Counted from the stretch's first letter, positions 1-12,673 are shown. The stretch: DNA of 64,000 nt from Melieria omissa (GCA_963971225.1 OZ020268.1:117317510-117381509), one strand, 5' to 3'. The notes: generated by a model from the letters alone, not told the origin. A program made the numbers and translations.

Positions 1-1135
1 ATTTGCATTGAGATCGTTTAATTTCGTCGATGAGATTCCTTCTTATGACGCAAGATGTCTGTTAATCAATCTAAAATCACTACAGAGTAGAAAGAGTTAT
101 CATTTCATTTTCTTTTGTTTTCGACCTTATAAGTGGAGTGATTGATTCTCAATGTCTGCTCGAGCGCATTTCCTTTCATGTTCCTACTAGAAGCCTTCGG
201 AGAAATGATATATTTTTCCTTGAATGCATCAGAACTGTGTACGCTTCCCATGTTTCCATATATAGCGCCTTCAAAGAACTAAATTTGCTCTAAAATTTTT
301 TGGCAATATGGCAATTTTATGGCATTATATTATTCTCAGTAGCTCAACATAATCTGTAAGAAATAATGAATTTCTAGATTATTTAATGAATAAATAAAAA
401 AAGAAAACAGGTCTTCGCTTCTTATGAATCAAAAACTGAAGTCTATGAAAAAAGTTATACTGTAGTAAAAGTAAATCACGAAATTCATAAAAAAATAGTG
501 AAAATTTTAAGCAACATTCAAAAATATAGTTTTAAAAGAAATTTTTAATTTTTCATTATTTGTTTTTGCGCACCAAAAAATGGTTTTTGTTTAATTGCAG
601 GGAATCATACCCTAATTAATATTCCACATTGCGCCCAATTTTTGAGATAGAGTTTTGTTTATACTTATTATATATTTTGTTAAATATTCATCTCTTTGAA
701 ATTTTGAAGTCCATTAAAAAAAAATACTAACGTCAGAAAGAAAAACTAAAAACGCAGTTTTACTATGCTTGGTCTCTAGTTTACGAGTATCAGACATGGG
801 GGCTTCGCACAAAAATCCATTACCACTACCACTACGAGGTCGAAAATCGTTGCAGATGTTACGAATTTTCAAAATCGTGATTGAAAACTTGCTTATGGAA
901 AAGTCTGGAATACTAGAACAGTCATTCGCAGAAGAGGATGGCTTGTGGAACATCTATCAAAAGAATCTATTCGCAATGACGAATTATGTTGCTAAGGGCA
1001 GCTAAAAACATGATCAGGATGACGCTTGATTCTCCTCAACTAGAAGAGCTACAGGCCCGAAATGAAGTTCGTTTGATAGTAGATCTTAGTAGTAGATCCA
1101 AGAAAACTTTATGTATTTCCTAAAATAAAGCTTAT
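1..1135. other. AT-rich non-coding stretch with a possible eroded coding remnant
   Basis: No gene is recognised. The stretch is A/T-rich. Around 960-1122 one plus-strand frame reads for about 45 codons without a stop (MLLRAAKNMIRMTLDSPQL, then LEELQARNEVRLIVDLSS) and ends in TAA just before an AATAAA at about 1123. Upstream the same frame is broken by stops. It could be the decayed end of a transposase or other gene, but I do not recognise the family, so no function is given. Confidence 0.3.
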
Positions 1136-1140
1136 TTAAT

Positions 1141-1369
1141 CTTTTTGACCCCAAAGTTGTCTGAGAGCAACTTCACCTATTTGTCACTTATAGCAAAATC
1201 TACGATTGATTTATGGGTTTAATTTAAGTAGGCAATAACAAATTAATAATTTTAGAAGTGAATTCAAAGCAAATTACAAAAATTTTACTGTTATCCCCAA
1301 AATAATTTTCAGCGATATCAGGGAAAGTTTGTGTTTTAATTGAAGTCTACGAATTGGGCGCGTTTGATC
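1141..1369 (-). repeat. Dispersed repeat, copy A (inverted partner at 61891-62150)
   Basis: The reverse complement of this segment aligns over nearly its whole length with 61891-62150. Shared landmarks include ACAAACTTTCCCTGATATCG, CTACTTAAATTAAACCCATA and CAAATAGGTGAAGTTGCT. Differences are scattered substitutions and small indels, as in two old copies of one element. No coding potential and no terminal inverted repeat is evident, so the class is unknown; it may be a MITE or part of a larger element. Confidence 0.75.
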
Positions 1370-2192
1370 AAAACCCTGTTTCTTCAAAAATGGTTAAATA
1401 AAACCAAATTTAATGATTTGAATAGCAAAAAGTAATATCGAGACAGAGGGTAAAATTTGGGATCGAAAGGGTAAATAGAAAAATTAGGTTAGAGGCAGAC
1501 TAAAACTAATCCAATAGGTCTATATTGGCAAATTTTCTGACAAGATAGATTGTGATTGTGATTGTTTTAGAATCCATCATGTTGTTGGTATCAATATGTA
1601 TATTCCTGAAAGATTCAAGAAATCTATATTCACTATTTCATTATTTCTAAGTATTTCATTCGAAGCTCCACTTTTCAACGACTAGTTGACCTAAATCGCT
1701 GCTGCACACTTAATAGCCTCGATTGGCCGTTGAAAAATCTACCATTTCGATTTTCACTCAACCGCAAATATTTACACTGAAAATCCATAACCCAAAGACA
1801 TGAAAATGCCACACAAAACGTCGCCGTCGCTGGGCACCGGTTGCCGTCAACGCGCGCTCGCCGAATGCCCTATTTACGACCCAAATAAGGTTGCAACTAG
1901 CAGACACCCAAGAGACACACGACGTGTGAGCGTGTGGTCGGTGTGTGTGTGAGTGTGTATGTGTGATGCCGAAAAATTTAAATTTCACTAGCCAAGACAA
2001 GTTTGATGTCTATGCCGCCGCGCCGCTGTCGTCACCCAGCAACTATTGCCATCGCCACCGCCATCGTCAGTCGTCATCTGCGCTGCCATTTAATTCATAT
2101 ATGCAACAATTCGCACCACATCCGGCAGCCGCTGCGATGGCAACGCGATATGCTATAAAAATACCCTTCAACGGCGACAACCGACTATGGTG
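1370..2192. other. Unique non-coding block with (GT)n
   Basis: No gene is recognised. It is AT-rich to about 1750 and then GC-richer (1800-2190), with a short GT-rich microsatellite at about 1925-1965 and CATCGCCACC-like triplet runs at 2045-2075. Open frames here are short and of low complexity. Confidence 0.6.
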
Positions 2193-2831
2193 CAGTGTTG
2201 CCAGATAGCTGAAATAGTTTTCTTCTAAATCTTAAAAAGTACTGAAATTTCATGCGAAAGGTTATGAAACTTTCCTAAAAAACAAAATGTATTTTATTTT
2301 ATTTTTTTTTAATTTTATTTTTATTGTATTTTATTTTATTTTATTTTGGAAATTTTCTCCTAAAAGTAAAAAAAATTACCAAATTTTAAGGGAATTAAAA
2401 AAACATTAAAAATATATATATTACATATAATTTTTGTAACGCAGTCTTTTGTTCTTCATCTTGACAAAACTTGACAAAAATAAAACATATAACAAATTAA
2501 TTAAACAAACTTTGTCATTTTTGGAATTCGAGTGTGACAGCAATATGTGAGAATGAGATAGAACGAGCTTTCATTTTGTAAGCTTACAATTTTTTAACAC
2601 ATTTGACTATTAAATGAGTTGCCAAAATATGTTTTGTTGCCAGTGTTCCCAATACATCATACTTAGCTATCAAAAAATCTCCCAAAAATCCACTAAGGAT
2701 AAGAAAAATCCTCTAACATAAAATTGAAATCTCCTAAACTTTCATCTAAACAATTCTTTCTCCTAAAAACTCTCTTAAAAGGTCAAGAATATTCTAAATC
2801 TAAGAGGAAATCTAGTGATCTGGCAACTCAG
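2193..2831 (-). mobile_element. hAT-like MITE, copy 1 (CAGTGTTGCCAG termini)
   Basis: This non-autonomous DNA transposon begins CAGTGTTGCCAGAT and ends CTGGCAACTCAG, imperfect inverted termini. It is inverted relative to the better copy at 55183-55777: its left end (TACTGAAATTTC after the terminus) is the reverse complement of that copy's right end, and its right half shares TTTTTGGGAGATTT-type and TTAGGAGG-type blocks on the other strand. No target duplication is clear, and the right terminus is mutated, so this is an old copy. It carries no transposase. A TTTTA-rich tract lies at about 2283-2345. Confidence 0.75.
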
Positions 2832-4559
2832 ACTCTGTTGGCTGGCGACTGGTGACTGGCAAATGTTGGCGGTGCCATGTTTTGGTGTGAAAATAACCCA
2901 GCAACCTATTGCTCCCGTTTACAACAACGCGCCGTGCTGGAATTTAGTTTTGCACTAAATGAAAATGAACAAAAAAAAATGTGCTAAAAAAAATCATAAA
3001 ATATAGACGGCAAATATAGTGGAGCGAGTTTGCATAGTTGCGAAATTTCGAGGCAAATTGAAATGCAGACAGTGTGTCTGGCGTCGCGGCGGCATGGCGA
3101 ATCGACGTCAGAGGCGGCACTTAATGTAGAATGGCAAACAGAATTTCTCAACTTAATTGACAAAACGCCGACGGACGAGCGATAAACGCCTATCGCCAGC
3201 CGAACTGCGGCGTGAACTTGTTGCCAGCTGGGCTATCGTCGTCGTCGGCGTTGGCGATAAGTGTTGAGCTGTGAGCAGTGCAGCGATGCGGGTGGCATAA
3301 GTGCAACTTTTAACTGCGGTGACCGCGTGGGTGGTGCAGTAATAGTGTTCAGTCGAAATTTTTGTTGACTGAACTGTTTGTTAAAATATTTCTCTGCTTC
3401 ATCAGCACTTTTGAATTTTTGGAAAATGTGCCATTTTGAAGACTTCTCATACCATATTCCAAACATATTAAATTAGCCCACTGTATGCCAGCCAAGTTAG
3501 CCTTTGACTTTGTCTATAAAAACCGCACCAGCTCAATGTGTATTTTCTTGCTACCATATTTTGTGGCTGCGACTCATTCGCCGCTATTTTTGTTGCTCAC
3601 TTCCTGTTGCAGCCTGAACTGTGCAGTTTTTGTTTGCTGTTGTTTTTGGCACGTTGCTTCGGTCGGACTTAATTAATTAGCCACCTGGCAGAGAGCAGCG
3701 CGTGCATTGTTGACGTAAGTGCTTTTTAACCCATATTTCACGCCATCTAATTAGCAAAGCACTTTGCATGTTTTCTGCTGCCTTCCGATGGCTTTTGACG
3801 CGTCTGGCGTTGCAGCGTTACTTCCGTTCGCTGTTGCTGCTGTTGCTACGGTTGATGTGGTCTGCTGCAACCACCCGAGTGTCTAAAGCTTTGCAAAGTA
3901 TATAAGAAATCGGAAATTTTAATAACCGTGCACAGTGTTTCTGGTATCTAAGTAACAACAAAAATGCACTGAATCTGTTGAACTTTGGTGAGCGGGATTT
4001 TCTTATAAGCTTGTGGCATGTAAGCTGCGAACATTGTGCAGTGCAAGTCAAGTTGGCAAGTTGAAGCACTCGTATTTAAAAACATTGTTGAACTCGACAA
4101 GCAGCTTAAGGAAGATGCGCTGATGTGCTCATGAATATACTGACACATATTCATCAAAGTATGAGCAGATGCACGGTTGATGTTACTTTGAGATGAATTT
4201 GTTTGAGCTGATATAAAGGACTTATGGCAAAAGCCACTTGAACTACTTAAATCAATGCAGAATTCAAGCTTTAAAATTAAATTGAGAGGTGAGAACAGAA
4301 CTGACTGGGAAATTTTCTATTTAATCTTCTTCTTCTGGTTCAGTTTTTGATTAAGTATTCTTGCTTAAAACACCTTGTTTAAAATTGTGTCAGGTATGTA
4401 AGTTTGCATCCCTTAATATCCTAATAGAGTTTACAAAAAGGATACTACCGGGTTTCAAAAACATGTCCACAAAATGTTTTTAAAATAACACTAAAATGGA
4501 TTAAAAAAAAAATGTCATGGCCTTTGGTTACACTGAAGTCCTCAGGAAATCTATCTCCG
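2832..4559. other. Unique non-coding block
   Basis: GC-richer sequence from about 2880 to 4200, with TTG/CTG triplet runs near 3830-3850; it turns AT-rich after 4200. No exon, RNA gene or mobile element is recognised. Short open frames occur on both strands without family resemblance. Confidence 0.55.
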
Positions 4560-4809
4560 AATCATTGCCTTAGCCGCAACTCTGTCTTCTAATTTTGTAT
4601 TTCAGTAAAACCATGTCTTCTCTACAAAACTCAATACCCTAATGAGCCCATCTTTCAAAATTTTGTCTTCTAACTTTTCTAGGACTACAAATTTTTTCTA
4701 ATCTATACTTTCAACTAAAACCCTGTCTACAGGGTGACTCAAAAGGCATTACCTTATCGGCAGATGCTATAGTTTTTGGAAATGGCGGCAAATGTAATCT
4801 TTTCTTTGG

Positions 4810-5570
4810 CATTCATTCAATCATTACTTAATGCATTTATTCATTCATTTATTTATTCATTCATGCATCCGTTCATTCATTCACTCATTTGTTCATTCAG
4901 TCATTGATTCTTTCAGTCATTTATCCATTCATTCATTCATTAATTCAGTCATTCAGTCATTCATTCATTCATTCATTAATTCAGGCATTCATTCATTCTA
5001 CATTCATTCACTCATTTTTCATTCATTCATTCATTTATTCAATCATTCATTCACTCATTTAATTATTCAATCAATAATTAAATCAATCATTCATCTACTT
5101 ATTCATTCATTCATTCATTCACTCATTTTTCATTCATTCATTCATTTATTCAATCATTCATTCACTCATTTAATTATTCAATCAATAATTAAATCAATCA
5201 TTCATCTACTTATTTATTCATTCATTAATTCAGGCATTCATTCATTTTACATTCATTCATTCATTCATTCATTAATTCAGGCATTCATTCATTTTACATT
5301 CATTCATTCACTCATTTAATTATTCAATCAATAATTATATCAATCATTCATCTACTTATTCATTCATTCATTCAGTCATTCATTTATTCATTCATACATT
5401 TATTCATTAATCCATTCATTCATTCATTCATTCATTCATTCTTACATTCATTCATTCATTCATACATTCATTTATTCAATCATTCATTCAATCATTAAAT
5501 CAATCATGCATTCATTCATACATTCATTCATTCATTCATTCCTTCATTCGTTCATACATTCATAAACAAA
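4810..5570. repeat. (TTCA)n tetranucleotide array with a 111-bp higher-order unit
   Basis: About 760 bp of TTCA/ATTC repeats with dispersed point variants. A block starting CTCATTTTTC at 5011 is repeated at 5122, a 111-bp period carried by the same variants (ATAATTAAATCAATCATT). A third partial copy starts at 5311. The long open frame through it (IHSFIHSF-type) is a product of the repeat and is not a gene. Confidence 0.95.
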
Positions 5571-7683
5571 TTAGAGCCAAAGAACACTCGGTTCTAAACT
5601 TTTACGCTGGGTGACTACTTTCGCCACCCTGTACTTCCACCAAAATTCTGTATTTATTCGAAAACACGGCTTCAACCTACGCATTCCTTGAAATTTTCTT
5701 TCCTGACCTTTAACTACCAAAATCCTATCATCTCACCTCTTCTTTTTTTACAACCCTCTATGAGAATCTTTCCATGCTTCAGACCAAGTTTTGTAATCTT
5801 TTATTGCTTCGAACCCTTTTCTATAAAATCCTACTATCACCAAAATCGTGACTTTTAATCTTTCTTTTCTTCTGTTTCTTCACAAACCATTCCCCTAACC
5901 TTTACTTTTTAAGGAACCCTGCCTTCAATCCTTTTGTAAAAGTTCAAACTCTATGTTCTGACCTTGACATCCTTCAGAAGCCAGTCTTTTGCTGGCTCGA
6001 AAAGCTTCACATCATTTAAAAACCCGTCTTCTAATCTCTCATTTGCTTTTTATCATACATAACTTTGTCTCTAAGCCTCTACAATTTTTAATACCTTATC
6101 TACTAAACTTCTAAAGAAATATGTTTCTAAACCTTGTCTCTTTATCTTTGTAAGTTTCAAAATCTGGTTTCTTAATTTACTTTCAGTAAAACCCTGTCCT
6201 CTGGCCATCAAATTCTTCGAAAACTTCTTTACTGAACTTAATTTCCATCAAAATCCTGTCTTCCAACTTTCACCTCTTTCATAAACCTGTCTTCTTCTGT
6301 CTTTGATTTTTTCAAGACCTGTCTAAGTCTGCTTCTAGCCTTTCATAGCGATAAAATTGCTAATCTTTAATTCTTTGAAAACTTAAAAAACGTAAAACCT
6401 TTTCTTCTAAACTTCACATTCTCCAAAACCTTATCTCGTCACCTTTGCCAGCTTCAAGTCCTGGTCTCCAGTTACATTTTTTACTTCCACCTAACCCTTT
6501 TCTTCTTCACATTTTCCAAAACCAAACATTTTCCTTCCCAACCTTCCTTTCCACCGAAATCTCATCATTTAACCTTTACTTTCTTCACAAATCTGTCACC
6601 TTATTTTTGCTTATTACAAAACATAGCCTCTAAGTCTGTGCAATCTTCAAGATACTATCTACTACTGAACTATCAAAATTGTGTCTTCCAACTTTCACCT
6701 CTTTCATAAACCTGTCTCCTAATCTTTGATTTCTACAAAAACGTGTCTCGAGGATTCCACAAGCTTTAAAATCTTTTCTTTTAAATTTCACATTTTCCAA
6801 AACCTTTTCTCTTTACATTTATTAGCTTCAAGCCCTGGTCTCCGGTTACATTTTTTACTTCCACCAAAAATTTTCTTCTTCACATTTTCCAAAACCTTCA
6901 TTCCCAATCTTCCTTTCCACTAAAATCTCATTATTAACCTTCACTTTCTTCACAAACCTGTCCCCTTATTTTTGCTTTTTACAAGGCGTTGCCTCTAAGC
7001 TTTTACGACCTTCAAGATCCTATAGTCTACTCTTTATATCACCAACAATTTTTTCTCTTAATTGTATATATTCTAAAATCTGGTTTCCCATATTCTACTT
7101 TCACCAAAATCCTCTCTTTTACCTTTACTTTCCTCGAAACTTTCTGCCCCAATCTTTATTTCCACTAAAGTCCTGTCTTCTAACCTTCGCATCCTTCACA
7201 CATTTGTCATCTTATTTTTACTTATTAGAAAGCATTGCCTCTAAGTCTTTACAACCTTCAAGATCCTATCGTCTACTCATTATATCACCAAAATGTTTCT
7301 CTTTAACTGTGTAAGTTCCAAAATCTGGTTTCCTATACTTTACTTTCACCAAACCCTCCCTTTTAATCTTTACTTTCTCCAGAACTTTCTATCCGAATCT
7401 ACATTTCCACTAAATTCCTGTCTTCTAACCTTCACGTCCTTAAAAAACCTCTCTTCTTATACTTGCTTTTTTTAAAACCTGTCTCGGTCTGTCTCGGGCC
7501 TTCGATAGCCATTAAAACCTTTCCTCCTAAACTCAACATACTACAAAACCTTGTTTCTTTAACCCAACTTGAGACAGACTTAAGCATTTGAGGTGTAAAA
7601 TTTACAGCCTTCAAAACTATGTCTTCTATCCTGTCATTTCGGAAAACCCTTCTTCACATCTCTGTCTTATAACGTTTACATTC

Positions 7684-8346
7684 TCCCCTCATCCCAACAC
7701 ATCCCTGGTTATGGGTGGTGTGAGTATTGCGGAATCGGCAGCTCTTGATGTTCTGGGCATGTCCATTAAGAATGATCTTCGTTGGAACGATCATATTTTT
7801 GGCGTGTCGAAAGAAGCAGCCAAGTGCCTCGGCTTCTTAAAGCGGTGCAAAAAATATTTCACCCCGTCCGATCTCCGCATTATTTATACCACTTATATCC
7901 GACCTAAAATGGAGTTTAACTCGCACCTGTGGGCGGGGGCTTCAAAAACCCATTTGGACCTCCTGGACCGGGTGCAAAACCGTGCGATTAAACTTATAGG
8001 GGACAGTAGGGCATCCAGCTCTATTGACTCCTTGGAGCATCGTCGAAACGTGGCATGTGTGGTGTTATTCTACCGATACTTTTTCGGTAATTGCTCAGTG
8101 GAGATGAGCAGTCTGATGCCATCACTCCGGGTATTCCCACGGGCAACCCGTTTGAACACTGGCGCTCATGCATTCCACGTTGAAACGATGTTCCAGCGCA
8201 CTACGCATTACAGAGAAAGTTCGTTTCTGGCCCGCACAGCGCGGCTGTGGAATGGTCTCCCTGCGGATATCTTCCCCAGCACTTATGATCTCAATGGGTT
8301 CAAGGCAAGAGTCCATAACCACTTCACTCTTAACCCTATCTCCTAA
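7684..8346 (+). pseudogene. LINE reverse transcriptase, C-terminal fragment
   Basis: About 220 codons stay open to TAA at 8344-8346. Typical landmarks of jockey/CR1/RTE-type elements are visible in order: LDVLGMSIKNDLRWNDHIF (the RT region after the catalytic core), KCLGFLKRCKKYF, YIRPKMEF, LLDRVQNRAIKLIGD, LEHRRNVACVVLFYRYFFG and, near the end, RLWNGLPADIFPSTYDLNGF. The endonuclease and the catalytic part of the RT are absent, so it is inactive. The open frame extends leftward into host sequence by chance; the element itself starts near 7684. The lack of stops suggests a fairly recent insertion. The clade is not certain from this part alone. Confidence 0.85.
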
Positions 8347-8413
8347 CCTTTATATCCTTCCTGAACCAACGCAATGCATCGCATTAATAGGGGTCATCCC
8401 CTGCGCGTTTGTT

Positions 8414-8448
<35 letters not shown>
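7684..8448 (+). mobile_element. 5'-truncated non-LTR retrotransposon (LINE) insertion
   Basis: The insertion holds the C-terminal part of a reverse transcriptase frame, a short 3' UTR and a 28-A tail (8421-8448). Its limits follow from the surrounding tandem field. The flank 7615-7683 and the sequence after the A tail (CCAAAGCAATGTTTGGC) are contiguous in the paralogous unit at 8723-8818, which has no insertion, so the 5' junction is at about 7684. No clean target duplication can be read, partly because the target is T/A-rich. Confidence 0.9.
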
Positions 8449-8450
<2 letters not shown>

Positions 8451-8639
8451 AAAGCAATGTTTGGCACAATTGCAACAAAACCCTTTTTTCTTCTTATTCT
8501 CTAAAGTCTTCCCTTCTTACTTTTATTTCCACAAAAATGCTATCTTCTAATCTTCACATTCTTCCCAAACATATCCCCCGGGCCTTCCATAACCTTTAAC
8601 AACTCTGCTTCTAATTTTGACATCCTACAAAATCTTGTT

Positions 8640-8725
8640 CAGCCCAACTGTAGACACAACTTCAAAACTAACCTAACTAACTAACTGTCAAAATAACTTA
8701 CCAACTAACTTCAAAACTAACTAAC
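8640..8725. repeat. Short CTAA-rich repeat
   Basis: A run of ACTAACTAACTG-like units inside the pyrimidine-rich field, downstream of the LINE insertion. It has no other content. Confidence 0.6.
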
Positions 8726-8960
8726 TGTCTTCTAAGCTTTCATTTCTGAGAACCCTTCTTAACATCTCTGTCTTAGAACTTTTACATTTTTTAAAAACCA
8801 AAACAATGTTTGGCAAAATTTTGATAAACTCTAAATTCAAAACCAACATCTAGTTTGAATGACTTTCGAAATGTTTTCCTAGTCTGCTCTCCCACAAATC
8901 CTCCATCACATCCGTTAGACCTGCTTACACATATTCCACGTGCACATATTTGTGCGCATT

Positions 8961-11239
8961 ATTTGCAATTAAACCGCATTGACAACCGTCATAATTCATA
9001 GCCTAACAATTGGCGCTCAGGCAGCGGCTACCGCTAATTGCTTCTAGCCGGTCAGCAGTGCCTTGCCGTGCGACATTGTCGTTAGCGCCCACGCCTGACG
9101 GGAAAGTGTGGCAACGCCAACATGCAAATGTTTGTTTGCGGCGCAAATAATAAAAATGCCGGGCTGCATTTAGAAAATCCAACAAGCGTTAAGCGTTCAG
9201 CAACGCTGCCTTGCGGCCTTATTAGCGAACCAAAGTGCCCACTCAGCCCAACCGACTGACCGGCAGACCGGCAGACAGACAGACACACCAATGGACACGG
9301 CGAGCGCGTGTTACGCCATTTACACCGCGCAGCCAAGAATTATTGCCGTCGACTACGGTCCGGGGTGCGTTTGCGTTGTTTTTGTGTGCGCCAAATTCGA
9401 GCCGAAGCCGAATGAAATTGCGATAAATGTAATTAGACGTAAAATATGGTGCGTTGAAATTTCAGCGTACCCACCCAGGACGGCGGCGGCGGCGGCGAGA
9501 TGCTGGCGGTCGCTGCTGTCGTACGCGCCAACTTCCACTTGAGAAGTTTTATTGAACATTTCATGCCATGCAAAATTATTGCAAATATGTGCAGCGCACA
9601 AGCGCTGCTGCTGGTCTGTCTCGCAGTCTCGTGGTCTATCGGCCCCTCTGTATGTCTGTATGTGTCTGGGTGTTTGTGTGTGTGTGTGATGCTGGCGCAG
9701 TTCGTTGCCTTATCTTAAATGGGCTGCAATTTATGATGACATTTACTGTTTGGCCGCATGGTTGGCATTGGTGCGCGGCGCGTGTGGGTGCTGCTCCGCT
9801 CGCTGCTGGCTTACAGTCGGTTCCTGTGCCTTATTGTTGTTGTTGCTGCTGTGCAGTGCAGCCACCTCCGTCTGCTGTCCATGGCCCGCCGGAATGTTTG
9901 TATGGCACAGCGCAAATTTAAATACGCGCGCCACAATAATTTCAGCTGGAAAATTTCTCATCTCGTTGCAATGCAAAACAATTTGAAAATTCACCGAGCA
10001 ACCGACTGCAGCAGATGGGCTGCGGTTGGACGCACGTAAGTGCAATCGGCATGACAAGCGCCTAATTTGACTGTCAAATGCGTTGGCCGTCAAATTAGAG
10101 GCACAACTTTAGCATTTCATTTCAATTAACTAAATTTTTTTCACTTTATTTTTCGACCAAAAAACAATAACAACAAATTCACTGCAGTTTGGCAAAAAAA
10201 GGACACTTCACTGACTGTGAAAAATAAATGTAAAAAATTAAGAAAAACTGGCAATTGAAATGGAAATAAGACCAAATAACCGAACATCGCATAAAAAGTG
10301 ACAAATTGCTCACACACACAATCACACACATTCAGCCAACCGAACGCTGCAAAAATGTTGCATGCCAGCGATTGTTCTTCGTTTTTGCAGCCACTGCCAC
10401 ACGGTAAATTAATTATTTCAATTACAAAAGCCGTCAGGCACAAACAAAAAATATCAAAAAAAAGTGGGTATAATAAAATTTGGCAGTTACGCTTCTATGG
10501 CTTTTGTAATGCGAAATTTGTCAATGTTAAAAATTGTTAACCGCAAAATTGTTAAATTTTTCTTGTTGTTGGTATTCGGTCAAATTGCGACTTGTAGTGG
10601 TACCACATGATCACTCACACCTACACTATCCGTCCGATCGGGCAATTACGCATTCCGTTATGCACGGGTGTCAGGTTACGCGCGCCGCAATCGTCGCCGC
10701 AGTTGTAAACAAAGCAAGTCAGCACTTGTGACGGCGACCAAGCGAGTTCAACGCTACCTACCGCAGCGCACTGTTCCCAACGGAAATGTGCAAGATCAGC
10801 TATTTTGGTCCTTGCCTACGGATTGGTCAGTTTAAACTGTGCTCTGGAATAATGGGCGGAGTATTGGAAATGCTATGCGCGTATAACAGTTATGTCTTTC
10901 TTTATAAGCCATAGTTTTTACGGAATAAAGTTAACTTCTGTTCTTGCGACTATCTGAAACCATGCGTTTTGATTTATCGTAAATGAAGTTCCACTGAGGC
11001 TCAAACTTAGCCATCCACTGTTGAGGCGAGGTCCGCCTATAATAGACTAAATACACTTCACACACACACACATGCACTCAGTACTCAAACAAATGCACCA
11101 GCTTTTACTCCTACAGACTACTTTTTTTTTAAGCACATTAAAAAATTTTGACTGTAAGTACTTAAGTTGACATATACAGAAATGCATTCGCACCTATGTA
11201 CATACTATATATACGAGTACATACATACATCGGCCTATA
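8961..11239. other. Unique non-coding block, GC-richer to about 10.8 kb
   Basis: Mixed sequence with (GT)n at 9675-9690, GGCGGC triplets at 9480-9497 and TTGTTG runs near 9835. From about 10740 to 10960 is a stretch ending near an AATAAA (10923) that I cannot classify. Overlapping open frames of 60-117 codons occur on both strands at 9.2-10.1 kb, as expected for GC-rich sequence. None resembles a known protein, and no convincing splice structure was found. Confidence 0.5.
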
Positions 11240-12572
11240 GACCATTGTAGGTAATGCGTCATTGTTTAGGTTTTTTAAGTAATAGAACTTTTGTTAGGGT
11301 TAAACTGTTCAAGCAGCAGTTCGAAAATTTTCATATTAATGAATTTTTTTGTGTTTTATTCGATTTGCAATTTTGTGTTGGGTTAGTTTAAGTTAAATTA
11401 AAGTGAAGTTTAATAAATTGTATTTGATTTTGGTTATATTGATGTGAACAAAATGTAATCAAAATGATTTGAATTGATTGTTATTTTTATTCAATGCAAA
11501 CTAATCTAATTGAGTTGATTGGAACAAACTTATCTATTGAACTCGAACTGAACATGGAATTGGAACTATATTCAATTAAATTCATTTAAGTGATTTAATT
11601 TACTTCAACTGAAGTAATTTTGATTTAATTTAACTCAATAAAAGTAATGTTAATTTAATTTATTTCAAATAAATCAATTGAAGGAAACTCGTTTCAATTT
11701 AATACATTTATGCAACTCAATAATTTTAATTTTAATTAATTCTTTTTATTTAAATTTAATTCAACTAAAGCAATTTTGATTTAATTTAATTCAATTAAAG
11801 TAATTTTGATTAAGTTTAGTTTAATAAAAGTAATGTTGATTTAAAGTAAATCAAGGAAATTAATTTGAATTGAATGAAACTGGTTTCAATTAAACACATT
11901 TATATAATTCAATTAAATTCATTTTCAATTCAACTCAATTAAAGTAATTTTGACTTAATTTAATTCAACTAAAGTAATTTTGTTTAAATTTAATTCAATA
12001 AAAGTAATGTTGAATTGAATGAAGCTGGTTTCAATTAAATATATGAATAAATTAATATAATTCAACTAAATTAATTTTCAATTCAACTCAATTAAAGTAC
12101 GTTTGATTTAATTCAATTCAACTAAAGTAATTTTGATTCAATTTAATTCAATTAAGTAGTTTCGATATAATTTAATTCAATAAAAGTAATGTTAATTTAA
12201 TTTATTTTAATTAAAGTTAATTAATTTTAATTGAATGAAACTGGCTTCAATTTAATACATCAATACAATTCAATTAAATTAATTTTTAAGTCAACTCAAT
12301 TAAAGTAATTTTGATTTAATTTAATTCAACTAAAGTAATTTTGATTTCATTTAATTCAATTAAAGTAATTTTAATTTCAAAAACAGTAATGTTCATTTAA
12401 TTCAGTTCAAATAAATTCATCTAAATTGAATGAAACTAGTTTCAATTCAATAGGCTGGGATTTTGAACTTGAAATGACCTTTGGACTGATTTAATATAAA
12501 TTAATTCATTACAATTTAATGCAATTGAATTTAATCGGATTGATTTGAATTGTATTGAATTGAATTGAATGG

Positions 12573-12673
12573 AATCTCCTAAATCTCCTCAACTTTCTCC
12601 CAAACAATTCTTCGTCCTAAAAGACCAAAAATCTCCTAAATCTAGGAGGAAATCTCCTGATCTGACAACACTG
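12573..12673 (-). mobile_element. hAT-like MITE, terminal fragment
   Basis: This segment contains CTCCTAAATCTAGGAGG and ends with CTGACAACACTG, one substitution from the expected CTGGCAACACTG terminus. It matches the terminal 100 bp of the family described at 55183-55777, on the opposite strand. The rest of the element is missing. Confidence 0.7.

Larger units (their letters stand above)
4560..8960. repeat. Degenerate pyrimidine-rich tandem repeat field
   Basis: The plus strand is dominated by variants of a motif like AACCTTTACTTTCTTC followed by AAAACCCTGTCTTCT, repeated for over 4 kb. Longer units can be matched. AGCTTCAAGTCCTGGTCTCC at 6450 recurs as a near copy at 6834. The GCCTCTAAG block recurs at 6625, 6991 and 7237. 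The block at 7615-7683 recurs at 8723-8790. Spacing is irregular, so it is an old, decayed array of several hundred bp per higher unit. It is interrupted by a (TTCA)n array and a LINE insertion. No promoter or gene is evident. Confidence 0.8.

Noticed and set aside
4831..5319. 162-codon frame of IHSFIHSF repeats
   Set aside because: It is the translation of a TTCA microsatellite and has no unique sequence.
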